The position numbers and the translations under genes are program-made. A stretch of 64,000 bases of DNA from the NCBI GenBank assembly GCA_037954665.1, contig JBBMOL010000013.1, positions 5,642,001 through 5,706,000 on the forward strand. Reading direction: 5' to 3'. A model generated the notes under the pieces. It worked only from the letters and a program-made list of their open reading frames with translations. It was not told where the DNA came from and did no database searches. Source of the stretch: Laguncularia racemosa. Lineage: Eukaryota; Streptophyta; Magnoliopsida; Myrtales; Combretaceae. This document shows, piece after piece, positions 34,678 through 47,333 of this stretch. Position 1 is the first letter of the stretch. Each line of letters begins with the position of its first letter.

Positions 34678-35043
34678 AGATAGTGATAGTATTTATTATT
34701 GCCTTTTAGGTATTTATAAAGGATGCATGATCTTAAGCATATAATGAATGTTGCTAATTCCCTATTATATTGCCTTAACTTTGTTATGTATACATCTCTT
34801 ATTTGTATATATTGTTTTCTATATACATCACATGTTGTTCTTTATTAACAGTTTTAAAAGTATATCTTCTAGGAATGTTAATAGCATATTTTATAAACAT
34901 CATATAATATGATATCATATATATTCGTTTTACTTCACATAAAAACATATATTTTCTGTTTCTTACCGAATACAAACGTACGTCTTGGCTTAGTAAAACT
35001 AATCACCTGCGGGAGCTGACTTCACATTTTCCTACTTTTCCTC

Positions 35044-35052
35044 TATATATAG
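35044..35052 (+). promoter_or_regulatory. Putative TATA box of the SOSEKI-like gene
   Basis: TATATATAG about 160 bp before the ATG, followed by a CT-rich leader (35061-35200), which is typical of plant core promoters. Confidence 0.4.
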
Positions 35053-35205
35053 GCAACTTTCTTGTTCCTTTATGTTCTCTCTCACCAAAATGCTACTTTA
35101 AGACACTTTATATGTTCTTCTTCTTAAAGTTCTTGCACTTGAATTTCTTCTTCTTCCTTTTTTCTTTTTAATCCTAATCCTTGTCTATTCGGATCTTGTA
35201 TTATC

Positions 35206-37472
35206 ATGATGTCTCTCAGGGAAAGACAGAAAGCAGAGATATGGATGCCAAAGAAGTACCAAGACAAGGATACAAGTCCTGAGAGAACAAAGGTATGGAT
35301 CGAACCACATAGGAAAATAGAGGAAAAAGTAGCTGTTGTTTATTATCTATCAAGGAATGGACTTCTTGAGCATCCCCATTTCATGGAAGTTACTCTTTCC
35401 TCACCCGAAGGACTTTATCTCAGAGGTACTTACACAGCACATATACACGTATTTTTGTTCAAACTTTTGGGATGGTTTTACTCTTAATGACTTCAAATGT
35501 TTTGGTTTGCAATGGTCCAGATGTTATCAAAAGACTGAATTGTCTCCGAGGTCATGGTATGGCAAACTTATACTCCGGTCTTCAAAGAGGTATACTAGAA
35601 CTTGGCTTTATATGTGTGCATATAAGTACATAGTTCAGAAATTTGCCGATCTTTTTTTTTTTTCCCCGGTAAACCATGATTTTATACAAGAAGTATAGTC
35701 TACGGGTCTCTACGGCAGCTGCAAGCAATGTTTCAAAGTTCCAACTTGGGAATTATTTTTGGGTTATTTTTTGTGTGTCAAATTTGGATTTTTGATCAAA
35801 TAAATACGCAAAAAGACTGCGTAATTAATGTAAGGACGCTAAGATATTGATTTCATAATTTTTCCTATCATTGTAAATTCGTAATTTCCTTTTCTATGTA
35901 ACATAGGCTACGTTAAGAATCTTTCGGCTAATAACGTTTTAAGATTTCAATTTAGGACTTATTATGCTTATCCTCATAGAATCGCTTTGATATCGGTTTA
36001 AATTCGGGTGTTCAGTCAAATGAATACCAAAAATTGAGTGACAAGTAAACACATGATATATACACAAATCAAATACAAATAAAAGACAAGGGTCTTCTTC
36101 TCCTTGCTGTTTCAAAATTTTGCATGCCTTTGTCAAAATCTTTCCTGCTAGTGAGAATAAGATGCTTATGGATGCATTCATGAGATATAAAAAAACAAAA
36201 ATATGGAAGCCGAAATTTCTTGGGAGTTGGGACTAGATATCTGCATAGTTTTTTAGATGAATTAGAGTAAGGCTAATCTACGAGGTGTATCTAGCCGTAT
36301 CTATTTGTAGGTACAATTTTCATTAACATTCCAATATGCACAGAAAAAATAGATCCACACATGGACCCCATTTTCTAATGTGTGAAAAATCTATTTGGTC
36401 TTGCAATCATGTTGACCTTTATTCCCCCGAGCAGTCAAACTCGGACGAACTTTAACCTGAACAAAGCTAAAGGTCAAAGATTGAAGGATTGAACCTAGGT
36501 TGAATCGAGTCAAACTAGAATTGTTAAATTTTATAAATATCATTTATATTTTAGTTAAGTGTGTGTAAGATATTAAATTCAACCAAATTATATACTCAAA
36601 TAAATTAAAACTTAACCAAACCCATATAAATTTGAATGGATCAATAATTTGATTATATTTCATCAAATGATCATCATCACCTCTTAATCATAATCCTCAC
36701 TAATCATTCTTTGTATCTTTAATGGTAGCTTTTCTAAACAGAGTAACTACACATTAGTGTCTCATGCTTTGCAAATGTTTGAACCTTAAGTTTTAACCGT
36801 TAATTCATAGAGTTTTTTTTTCTTAGGAACTATAAAAGTGGGTATGTATGGCAAGACCTGACTGAGAATGACTTCATACATCCATGTAATGGCAATGAAT
36901 ACATCCTCAAAGGATCGCAGCTCCTAGAAGCATCACTAAGCTTCAGATCATGCGATACTGTCTCGTCGGCAACTTCCAAAACCTCGACAGAAGCATACAG
37001 TTCTAGTGAGGAAAAACCAAAATCCTCCAACACAATAAGAAAAAAGAACAGCTCATCACAGAGTTATACTTCACTTGATGACACAAACCAAACACACAAA
37101 ACCTACAGAGCCAAAACCACAACACAACAGACCAAAAAAGCCACAAATGCATCAACACAAACTGAGGAACATAGGAGGAGAGGGACAAAGTTGGATACTG
37201 AAGTTGAAGAGGCTGAGGAATTGAGTAAAGAAGAGAGTATGTTGTTTTCACCACCTTGTAATTCAAGTACTGAAGGAAGAGAGAGTTTGGATATTACAAA
37301 GGAGACTGATAACAACAGTACTAGTACTTATGCACCGCAAGATATAAGAAACCAAGTGTTCGAGACTGAAAGGCCTAGTGGAAGGATTAAGGCATCGACT
37401 GTTTTGATGCATTTTATGATGTGTGGATCAAAGGGTGTCGATGATGTTGAGACAATACAAAGAAGAGATTGA
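35206..37472 (+). pseudogene. SOSEKI-like (DUF966, DIX-like) polarity protein with a one-base deletion in exon 2
   Basis: Exons 35206-35425, 35521-35589 and 36827-37472. SOSEKI proteins polymerise through an N-terminal DIX-like domain and mark cell corners in plants. Residues 41-74 carry KVAVVYYLSRNGLLEHPHF and SSPEGLYLRD, followed by VIKRLNCLRGHGMANLYS. The family continues YSWSSKR. Here bases 35571-35589 read TACTCC-GG-TCTTCAAAGAG, which gives SSKR only in a shifted frame, as if one base of the Trp codon were missing near 35576. Exon 3 then resumes in the expected frame (NYKSGYVWQDLTENDFIHP) and stays open to the stop, ending in RIKASTVLMHFMMCGSKG, a conserved C-terminal block. Everything else, including splice sites, looks functional; without the lesion it would encode ~311 residues. 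It could be a very young pseudogene, a sequencing error, or a gene using a different splice site. Confidence 0.8.
35590..36826 (+). other. Intron 2 of the SOSEKI-like gene
   Basis: 1.24 kb, AT-rich, with donor GTATAC and acceptor TTCTTAG. No inserted element was recognised. Confidence 0.7.
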
Positions 37473-38519
37473 TGTTATATATGTAAGGTCATAATTATTT
37501 TGGGGGGTTGGGCGGGGAGCAGTAATAAGTTAAAAATTGTAAATACACTTCAAAACTATTCATCGAATAGGGAGAGGTCCATTTTACTTCTAATGCATGC
37601 TTTCATATCTCATTAACTTTTAGATAATATGCACATTTTTGCCAAAACCTATCACTTTTCATAGGCTTTTTTTTTTTAAAAAAAAAAACAATGATTTTTG
37701 GTTTGTGCATATTTTTAAAAGTTATAGGGGAGTTGAAGCTACATTTTTTAAATTTTGAGATCTATTCACATATGACCACTAGTTTTGGAGTGTATTTCTA
37801 ATTATCCTAATAAATTATAATGAAAATGTATAAATTTGATTATCCAAAGGAAACTAATAGAGTTATCATTTTTTCTTAATTCCTTTTTTTTTTCCTATTA
37901 TTTTCTCCGATCATCATCTAAATACATGTGGATTTGAGATTGATATCTTGGAATATTAATCTTGCAGCAACTTTTAGTTGTTTTCATTATTTTACCCTTT
38001 TATAAATCTTACTTTGTGGAAGCTGAACGACTAAAATAGTATTAGTGTACTGATTCTACAATTTCTAAAATGAAGGATTGTGTATTTCTTTCAGTATTAT
38101 TATGCACAGATACATATAGATAGATCGATATATCATTCAGCTGATCAAATTCTATAATCAAGTGGAAATCAAGGCATGCTGATATTGTTTTTCCCCTTCA
38201 ATTTTTAATATGGATTTAAAATTTTTTTAATATGTTATAGCTACTTTGGGTCCAAATTTAATTGATTTGGATACAACATAAACAGGTTCATGACTGCTTC
38301 ATTAAAAATAATTAAGAAAGCTCATATCTTACTAACTTTACTAACAAAGAGTGGGGAAAGATTTATTTTTCTGATAAAGTTTGTGATTCCTTTCATGTTT
38401 AGCAGCATTTTAAAAAGCCCCTTTTTTTTTTTTTATAATTTTTCCTTTTTATGTTTACATACTGAATTTTATAATAGAGAGAACTAAGAGGTGGTTCGAT
38501 TGTTTTCGTTTGATTTCAA
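37473..38519. other. Intergenic, 3' of the SOSEKI-like gene
   Basis: A 3' UTR and AT-rich spacer with several A/T homopolymers. No gene seen. Confidence 0.5.
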
Positions 38520-39115
38520 GTGAAACCCTTTTTGTATATCGCTTAATTTTACAAAGTATGACTCTTCACGTACGATCCTACTGGGCACAGCCATAAGCCA
38601 CGGATTAAGGAAAATGTCTAGATTTGGCCCTACGTTACAGAATTTTTTACTATTTTCCATATGCATTCTACTGTCTATACCTAAAGGGGAGGCCGTTGAA
38701 TGGAGAGCTTACGTGACATGTTACTATTTAAAAACATTTAGCATTATGTGCAGGTTGTTGGAGCACATGGTGGAGACAAACTGGAGAATATAAATATGAT
38801 TACCGATTTATTTGTAATATATCGTAAGTCGGTACGATCATATTTAGAACAAGGCCGGATTAAATACTTTGTGACAGAATCTAAATCTCACACATCTCAT
38901 TTTATAAGCCTGCATATATAATTATTTAATTATTATTAGAATCATGTAGTCCCCTGATATCAGATGCATGTGAATAAGATATAATATATATTAATATAAC
39001 TTTGTGATGTTAAATTCTTTAGAAGTGAGGATTCTTTGGAAACAATAACAGTTTGGCCAATATTTGGTATCGAGAAGGGTTGGCACTTTTATTGTCTATT
39101 GATGGCTCAGTAATA
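38520..39115 (+). repeat. Direct repeat flanking the SOSEKI-like gene, copy 2
   Basis: Second copy of 34036-34677, same orientation, about 4.48 kb downstream, with substitutions and a few short deletions. The two copies bracket the whole SOSEKI-like gene. Confidence 0.75.
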
Positions 39116-40089
39116 GAATACATTTTAGTCGAGTCAAATTTGTTTCAATTGAAAGTGCGGACTAGGTAAGTGCTTTTGGTGTAAATTGTATTGAGTGTGC
39201 ATTTTTGGTACGTGTCCTCGATACACTTACCAAGGGCATGTATTTGGTGTGCATCTTCAATTGCTACCCTTACATAATATTTCTAATAAAAAATAACTAA
39301 GAATTAAGATAGATACAAATAAAAATAAAGATTAATAAACATTTTTTTATCTTCAAAATAATTGCATTTTAATTGAATTATTTATATATTATTGATAATT
39401 GATATGTGGTAAAAATTATAAAAGGAAGATAAATGAAAAAAAAAAAATACTTATTTTGACTTGCTTTTAGATGAGACTATAATATAATTAGATCGTGAAT
39501 TATTCATAGTAAGACCCAAAACTTCAAACTTCATATAAATTACAATTTCACTTGTGAAATTGAAGTTCCATCAAAAAGTGTATAATTAAAAAAAAGCTAT
39601 ATAATTAAGGAGAACATATGCAAAATGGTGAAAAGCAATAAGAAGCAAATACTCAACATTGAATAGAAGAAAAATTGAAAAAACTTGTAGAACTTATATA
39701 TATATGAGTCACAAATGTCGATGAAAATTTTACATGTCAAATGATATAAAATAGTATGCTATCATCAAGTGTTCTTTCTCCTATTGAATTGTCATGTAAG
39801 TCATGAAAATGCGTTTGTGTGCTCTCTATTCAACCTTAGATCTAAAGTAGCAGGAGCCTATGACTCCTGTGTTGGATGGTGTTGGGGGAGCATTGTTGAA
39901 GTCACGAGGAAGCACTAGACTCCACTCTATAGTAAGCCATGAAGATTCTTCCTCATGCATTGTTTACTTATTAGAGTGTTTCTTGTGCAAAGCAAGTAGT
40001 GTAGGGAAAAGGACCACTAACGAAATGGCGATATGGTGTGATATAAGTGCTAAGTAGTGGAGCTAAGAGTGGGAGTTGTTGGGCTTGTG
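39116..40089. other. AT-rich spacer beside the MULE remnant
   Basis: No confident gene. The minus strand of 39850-40089 may still belong to the decayed MULE C-terminus. The plus-strand open frame 39860-40057 is antisense to it and is not supported. Confidence 0.4.
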
Positions 40090-40592
40090 CTCTATATTCC
40101 TATAGTTGAGCCCTGTTATGGGGTTGTCTAAGTCCCCCAATCTTATAACCCTATGGGCATTGGCTCTCAAACTCCATCTGTCAATCATTTTAGTTGCCTA
40201 TTTGGAGAAAACTTTATTCTTTACTATTTTCTTAAACACCTTTGAATGCTTATTGATAAAGTAGCCCACATAATTATAGAAAATCTTTAACTAAAGTAGC
40301 CACTAGTAACCCTCAAACTCCTTTCAATATCGAATTGTAGTTTTTGATGATATTTGATATCATGTCCTTAAAGCAATAGCAACCATCATAGGCTAATGTC
40401 CATTTCTTTGTCGAGATGTCATCAAACCACAACGGGGCATCAGACTTAATTTTCTTCACCTAATTCATAAAATAGTTTAGCTTTCAAGTTTGTATTTACA
40501 TCTTTGCGTAAGTAATCAATTTTTTGCATTGCATATTTTCATAAGCTTGATTGAAGTTGCTTGCAATGTGCCATATACAGAACCTCTATACT
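40090..40592 (-). pseudogene. MuDR-like MULE transposase, C-terminal part
   Basis: On the minus strand, immediately outside the 17.4-kb LTR element, the sequence reads RFCIWHIASNFNQAYENM, then KKWTLAYDGCYCFKDM. This corresponds to the HRYCLRHIASNFN block that follows the second catalytic Asp in MULE transposases. It joins exactly, in frame across one copy of the target duplication, to the PPFVV end of the N-terminal part at 58015. Stops are present. The transposase would cut and move Mutator-like DNA elements. Confidence 0.72.
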
Positions 40593-41256
40593 TGTAGACA
40601 CACAATTTTTGCTCCCTTTATATATATATATATATTATTTTTGTTTCTTTTATATAAATTTTTTATTTAAAAAAATATTTTCCCTAATTCTTTTTTTACA
40701 CTTTAGAATTTTCTAAAAAAAAGTAATAATAATATTTTTAGGGCTATTTTTATTAAAAAAATGTTTTCCTTTAAATTTTTTTTTAGTATAATTTTTTTAT
40801 AAATAGATTTTGGTCTCTATAATAAAAGAAAAAATAATTTTTTTTATGAACTACGACTAGTCTGATCCTGAATAGTGAGTATGTAGGTACCTACGAGGCG
40901 ACCTCAAATAATAATATTTTTTTTTTACTTTCTCTAGTTAAACATTTAAAAAAAATAAAATAAAATTTAATCTTAGAAGGTTAAAGTAGTAATCGTAAAG
41001 TTTTAATATGATAACTTTCGATTCCAAAATCTCTAGTTTTATTTAAAATATTTTACGTGGACTAGTAACTAAATTAAGATTAATCTGCTCAATTAGTTTT
41101 AATTTAATATTTTTCTCAATCTTGATTGAGTAGCGACTCCTTTTTCTCTAAGTTAGATATTTTTCCTCTAATTTTAGTCAAAGATTTACATTAAATGGGC
41201 ATAAGATTTATGTAAATCAAATTAGGAAAAATGAAAGAGAAAATTTAGACTCGATA
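40593..41256 (+). repeat. 5' LTR of the Tat/Ogre-type element
   Basis: Begins TGTAGACACAC and ends CTCGATA (the family CA end has become TA). It matches 57315-58014 throughout, including a tgatcctgaatagt and gtaggtacctacg segment that is also found, inverted, in the right-edge element. Confidence 0.85.
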
Positions 41257-41259
41257 GGA

Positions 41260-41277
41260 TGGCGACTCTACTAGGGA
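41260..41277 (+). other. Primer binding site
   Basis: TGGCGACTCTACTAGGGA starts 4 bp after the 5' LTR. It resembles the TGGCGACTC-type PBS of Ogre/Tat elements, which is thought to pair with a tRNA-Arg 3' end; the tRNA assignment is from memory. Confidence 0.6.
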
Positions 41278-41822
41278 CCCCAAGTGGGCTAGCCACTTAA
41301 ACCTTCAAAAAATAGATTTTATTTTTAGGGTTATTCATTGAAGTTTTTATTATTAATATTATTTTTTTGTTATATTTTATACTAACTTTTGTTTATGTAG
41401 GATTAAAATTTATTTTATTTTCAATGTGTGTTAGATATGGTCAAACTCGGACCGTCTGAGGACCTTAGGAGGGGAGCCATTATGTAAATTTTGAGTGTAG
41501 TGGAATGACCATCGCTCGGGGTCGAATAGGCTACCCTACTCAAACTTCGATATAGCCCATGATCCGTTTCTTTGAAAACATGAGAGGTTACAGAGTTTGG
41601 GAACTTTTAGAATTTACCTTGTGTATACATGAAATCATAAATTAGCAAGTAAATACTAAAGTGATGTGAAACAAAGTTGCAAATACAAGTTTTGAAGTAC
41701 TTTCCTTGTAAAAGTAATATTGTAATTAGAGATGTAATTTTTTATTTTTTAATAGAAACATGTAAATTAGGAACTTTGTAACAAAAGATTTTGAGTTGTA
41801 ATTTTCTCCTATAATCTTTTAG

Positions 41823-42929
41823 ATGGCCAGCATTGAGAAACCGCTAGGCCTAAAGCTCATATTAGATTTTTGGTTCACCCTCTACCATCCTGAAGAACAA
41901 GCTTACATTAACAAGAAGACTAGGCTAATTCTATCTCTCATGAAGATCGATGCCAACATTTTCTTAATTCGGGCCATGGTACATTTCTAGAAATCAGAGC
42001 TATAGCATTTTTCCTTGGCCCACATGAAATCACACCAATAATAGAGGAATATACTCAACTCCTCCAAGCCCCTCCATTGGCTAACGGAGTATATGTACCA
42101 AATCTGGAATTGGGGCCAGCTAGCATTTTCAACAAGCTGTTGGGAATCCGTAAATTAGTAGTTAATGAAGCACTAGGAAAGTGTAATGGACATTATATCC
42201 ATCTAACAGACTTGCAAACATGGTTTGGAGCCCAATATGATGCTAAAGATTGGAAAGATGTCCTATGTGTAGACTTAAAAAATTACAAACAAAACAGAGT
42301 TCATGCTTATATACTATCAGCATTTGAAACCCTCCTTTTTTCCTACTGGGGTCTTTTACATTCATTATAGGGTGGTTGAGCTAGTGACCCGGTTTCTAGA
42401 AGGGAAATCCTATATTCTTGCTTTCTTAGCAGAATAAATTCGCAACTTGAACTTTGTAAAGAGAAAAAGGCATGCCATCTTCAGAAGCAACATCAACCTT
42501 ATCCTAATTTGGTTTCTAAGCCACATTAAATGCTTTAGGTTGGACATGATTAGACGATCATTGGCCCATTAGACTAATCTCATTGAATCTTGTGGAGAAA
42601 GAATGAAATTACTTGATGACATCTCTAGCTACTGTTGGGTTGAGATACATGAAAGTTTTACTGTGGATGACATCCAATGGATTGCCAGATGGAGCAATTG
42701 CAACAAAATCATCTTAAAGTGCAAAGATTTTCAACTAGTTCCATTAATCGGGTTTAATTGGTGTACATGCTACCATCTACATTCAGTGGTGCATCAATTT
42801 GGCATTATTCAAGATATGGTCCATAAACTATCACTGCAATCAATTACATTCGAGTATCAAAACCCCAACGTGATAATTGTTGATAAGGTAGCTAAGTTGT
42901 TAGGAATAGAGGTTTTGTGGGAATCTTGA
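41823..42929 (+). pseudogene. Upstream ORF1 of the Tat/Ogre-type element
   Basis: Starts MASIEKPLGLKLILDFW and, after a frameshift near 41985, continues FFLGPHEITPIIEEYTQLL, then LNKLLGIRKL-like text (NKLLGIRKLVVNEALGK), ending near 42929. The PxxIEEYxxLL block recalls the extra ORF1 (plant-mobile-domain-like) that precedes gag in Ogre/Tat elements. Its function is unknown. At least three breaks are present. 42930-43550 that follows holds no recognisable domain. Confidence 0.55.
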
Positions 42930-44231
42930 ATTGAATCAGGCCACTAGGGGCTTCATCATCAATCAATTGTACAAAATCGGTAAGAGAATCTACTAAGCTC
43001 CCGATATCACACATCTTGTACCAAGTAATCCATCCGTAGATATGAAAACCTATATAGAACAGGTGCAAGCTTGAATAGAGGTTCACTTTGATTGTGTGGA
43101 GGTTGAGGTGGATACCTGGAAGAATAGATTCAAATAGTCCCATAAAAAAAACAAAGCTTTAGAAGCCCAACTAAGGATAGCTCATTAGAAGATCAAAGAG
43201 TTAGAAACCTCAACCAGTCAAGTGAAGGGACAGAAAAGGAAGCCATTGTAAGAACCGGAAGCCAAAAAAATTGGAAAGATTAGAGATTAGGTTGTTTTGT
43301 TTTTTCACAATGTAATAAAACTTTGAGATTTGCAGCTTTAATAAAATTTCAATGATTTTCTGCTTTAATGATTACTTGCCAATTTCCATACTTGCATCTT
43401 CTTGAATCATGCATGCATTCATCTTCTTTATATATATATATATAAGAAAATGCACTAACAAAAGATTCTAGTGTTGATCCGACAGGTTTCAAGATAACAC
43501 CTAAACAAAAGAACCCCATAAGAGGTCCATATAACACCCATTTTAGAGCTAAGATGTCAAGCAACAACAACAGCAACACCAGTGACAATGTTGCTGATCA
43601 AAGAATGATTTCATTGGAACAAACAGTGTAAAATCTCAATGATCAGGTCAAGTTTTTGGTGGAAAGTCTCACTCTCTTGCAATCCACTCAACCGAATCAG
43701 GAAAGCCATTCAGGGGGGTAGAAAGGAAAAAATGTTGAAATTTCACCTCCTGAAAATGAGGAAATTAACTCTATGATCAATCTAACATTTGATGTGGAAC
43801 CTAAATCAGGAGTTCGAATCTCAACCATCTTGAAAATTTGCAAAGGCAAATAGAGTAAAGGCAGAATGAGATGGAGAGAAAACTTTACCAACAATTTGTT
43901 GACAAAATAAGAACTCTAGAAGGGCTAGATAGATATGAGCCAATTGGCATTTTCGACTTGACAGTTTTTGATGCCACTGCCTATCCTGAAAAGTTTAAAG
44001 TATTAGAAGTTGAAAAGTACAATGGCACTAGATGTCTGAAGATGCATTCCAAATTGTATGTTTGAAAAATGGGTAAATATATGCAGTATGATCAACTAAT
44101 GGTACAATCTTTTTAGGACAATCTCATTGGACTTGCCCTAACCTGGTATGCGCAATTGGACCTCAACCAAATCAACACTTGGGAAAGGTTAGCTTTGGCA
44201 TTCTACGAATAGTATAAATTCAATATTGAGG

Positions 44232-45930
44232 TTGTTTGATAGAGCCATTTTATACTTAATCTTTATAGTATAAATTGTGTTAATTCATTATTGATTTTAT
44301 AGAAATCATAAGGAAATGGCACTTAATTCTAGTATGGTGATAAATCAGGTTAAATGGAGTCAAGGATGCTAATTCAAGTAAATTAGAGAAGTCATCTACA
44401 ACTTGGATCAAGACAAGGATTTACGCCACCGGAGGAAAGCACATGGACATGTATCTATCTAGAAGGAGGCACGGTTTGAGATATGGCCATGGTGTAAACC
44501 ATGCTACACACTGCATGAGGAAGAGAGAGACACGGTTTGTGACACGGCCGTGGTGGAAGCTAGACGTGCCAAGGAGAAGAAATTGTGGAATATTGATAGA
44601 GGAAGACACGGCTTAGGATCTAGCCGTGGTTGAAGCCGTGGCACACACTGGACACGGATGAAGACTTGTAGATTATGCACAGAGGAAGGCACGGTTGGAA
44701 ATCTAGCCGTGGGTGGAGCCGTGGTACACACTGGACACGGATGAAGACTTGTAGATTATGCACAGAGGAAGGCACGGTTGGAAATCTAGCCGTGGGTGGA
44801 GCCGTGGTACACACTGGACACGGAAGATGATACATGAATTACACACAGAGGAAGGCACGACTTGCTCCACGGCCGTGTTGTAGGGCGTGCCAGGTGGACG
44901 AATATTCACTTCTCGAAATCTACTTGAAAAAGGAAAGATATTTTCGTATCCTGCTAGCAAAAGATCACTTGCCACTCCTTTAACAATATAAATAGAACTA
45001 ACCCTAGAGGGTTAGGGAGATCTTGAATCTTGGATCATCTTGGAGACAAGAAGGAAAGAAGGAGGCAGAGCAGGCAGCCGGAGAACAGAGGCTTGTTATG
45101 TTTTTACTCTTTATTTCCGTTTTGCTGATGAACATGTGTAGCTAAGCTACTTTTCTAGCCAAAGGGTCATAGATGTTTAATTCTCCACGAATTGTGAGGT
45201 CTAATTGACTTGTATTTATTCTATTCTTTGTTTTTGGATATTCATATATCTTCTAATCGTTTTGTCATTATTATCTTTGTTGATTGGTATGAATTAGAGC
45301 TCTTCTACTCAATTGGCAAGTTAATATATTGTCAACTAGTACGTCAAATCCGTAATTGTTTGATTGTTTTAGTCTCAGTGACACAATAACATGTTTGGTT
45401 ATAAAATAGATGATCGAATTCATGTTATGGAGGTGTATGATCATGTTTAAATAGGTTATCTTATAATCTACTGGCATGAATTGGTGGTCTCTCTAGTTTT
45501 TAATGCTATTGATAGATTAAATCCTAAGCGCTTGTCTAGGGTTGTCTAATCGATAAGAGAAATAATCAAAGAGCTTCTCTTGATTATCGAGGAAGTACGG
45601 AAAGATAGGTTGTTAGAGCTTGTTAATAACCATAACCAGTTTATCTAGAAATAAGAATAGAAAACATTTGCATCGATGATCAATTCCTAGAATTAAACTA
45701 TCTTGATTCCTTTGGCTAGGCTTTTATCAATATTCGACTTTATTATTTTGTTTCAACATTATTTGATTCACAAACAAACCCCCCATTTTTCTTTTCCTCT
45801 TTATTCGTTTTGAATAGAAATACATTTAACCAATCCCTGTGGATACGACCCTACTCACTACTATACGCAAATCATATCATTGTCTAGGAGTAGGTTTTTA
45901 TTTTTGTTGGATTCGACACCCATCATTGTT
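44232..45930 (+). mobile_element. Solo LTR inserted in gag
   Basis: A 1689-bp LTR (44237-45925) begins TGATAGAGCC and ends GACACCCATCA, flanked by the exact 5-bp target duplication TTGTT (44232-44236 and 45926-45930). The last ~120 bp (ccaatccctgtggatacgac and following) have the look of a plant LTR end. There is no internal region or second LTR, so the element was reduced by recombination between its two LTRs. Strand is nominal. Confidence 0.82.
44406..44890. repeat. ~83-bp tandem repeats within the solo LTR
   Basis: The units centre on acactggacacggatgaaga and agccgtgg; acactgg recurs at about 44644, 44728 and 44810. There are three near-identical units, and degenerate ones extend on both sides. 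They are GC-richer than the surroundings and non-coding, although long minus-strand frames run through them because of the repetition. Confidence 0.75.
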
Positions 45931-47333
45931 GCTTTAATGTGGGATTAGGAAGTATCCGTAAGAAACATAATGAGTCCTTCAAAGAATATGCTAAGCATTG
46001 GCAAGCTCAGGCTGCAAGGGTTAGTACTTTAATCTTTGAGAAGGAATCGACATCCATCTTCATCAATACATTAGAGAAACCCTATTTCACTTAACTCATT
46101 AGGCATACCTCTTTAAGCTTCGCAGAAGTAGCAGCAGTATGATGCAGGATCAATAATGCTATCACTTCTAGAAAATTACCTATCAATGAAACATCCAGAG
46201 AAACCTCATCCAAACCTTTGAATAACATTAAAGGAAAAGAAACCACCATTACATGGTTAATTCCAGTAGGAATAACCAGTTAACCCCTCACCTTTCCTTC
46301 CAAACACCAAATACTTCAATCCAACCATAACCAAACAACCAACCTCAAATCAACAAACCTCCTAGACAATTCACCTATATCCTAGTCCCTTTGAGCCAAG
46401 TTTTTGTTAGCCTCAAGGCTGATAATCTAATCAGCTTTGAAATCCCTAATGAAAGATACGGACCCAGAAACTATGACCCTAACCTCAAATGTGAATACCA
46501 TATGAGGCAAGTAGAACATTCAATAGATAGGTATTGGAGACTTAAAAATAAGATCCAAGATCTAATTGATGCTGGAGTAATGCAGTTAGACTTTATTGAG
46601 TCACCCACTCCTAATGTCAACAATAACCCACTTCCCAATCATGGCCTTGCCATCAATATGATCACCTCAGAAGCACTTGAAATTGATTTAGATTGGTTGC
46701 CAATAGAACAGATAGCGCAGAACTTGCAACAAGTCGGCTTCCCACTATTAGTTAATCCAAGCAACAAAGTACAAGCCAAGTCAGTCATTTGTTATTGGAA
46801 CGAAAAATTTAATTAACATAAAAAAGAATTAAAAAAAAAGATGGCATGCGGGTGATCCCATAGTCGGTTTGTTAGGGCAACATTCAGGGAAGTTTGATTA
46901 TTTTGTTGACTACTCTATCCAATTGTTGATTCATGAAGAGCTTACTCTAAGTGGTTGGGGTTCAAATTTTGAAGAGGAAGATAACCCCCAAAATGAAAGG
47001 GAGAATGATCAAACAGTTAACATGATAGGACTTGACTTTAAACCAGTACTTCTAAAATGTTACAAAGAGCCTAAGTAAGAGCAAAAAATCCCAAAAGTTA
47101 AGAAATATACTTTTCATATTCCCTTAGCACCTTAAACTTATAAGGTTGCCCTATTTAATTATGAGGTGATTAATCAAGAAAAATCTTCAAGTTTTATCAT
47201 TGGAGGAATCATTAGGTTATGGAGGGTCTACAGTCCTGAAGAAGAGACCATAAAAAAGCCTGAAACCAATGAATCAAGAAATAAAGTCATAAAGCCGAAA
47301 GCAAAAGAAGAAAGGTTGACACCTTTTTGAAAG

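Larger units (their letters stand above)
43555..46815 (+). pseudogene. gag of the Tat/Ogre-type element, split by a solo LTR
   Basis: Starts MSSNNNSNTSDNVADQRM at 43555. The gag core is at 43871-44236 (RTLEGLDRYEPIGIFDL, then GLALTWYAQLDLNQINTWE). It is interrupted by the solo LTR at 44237-45925 and resumes at 45931 with NESFKEYAKHWQAQAARV in a shifted frame. The C-terminal part at 46391-46815 has the lineage's finger-like block, CEYHMRQVEHSIDRYWRLK, in which the last zinc ligand appears to be Tyr in place of Cys. Several in-frame stops. Confidence 0.7.

Noticed and set aside
37003..37315. Two minus-strand open frames with hydrophobic Leu/Val/Cys runs
   Set aside because: Antisense to SOSEKI-like exon 3, which is open in the family frame on the plus strand.
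39860..40057. 65-codon plus-strand open frame
   Set aside because: Lies at the degraded end of the MULE remnant, mostly antisense to it, with no recognisable motif.
44421..44975. Four long minus-strand open frames with repeated VPSSV and VCHG-like text
   Set aside because: They arise from the 83-bp tandem repeat in the solo LTR, not from a gene.
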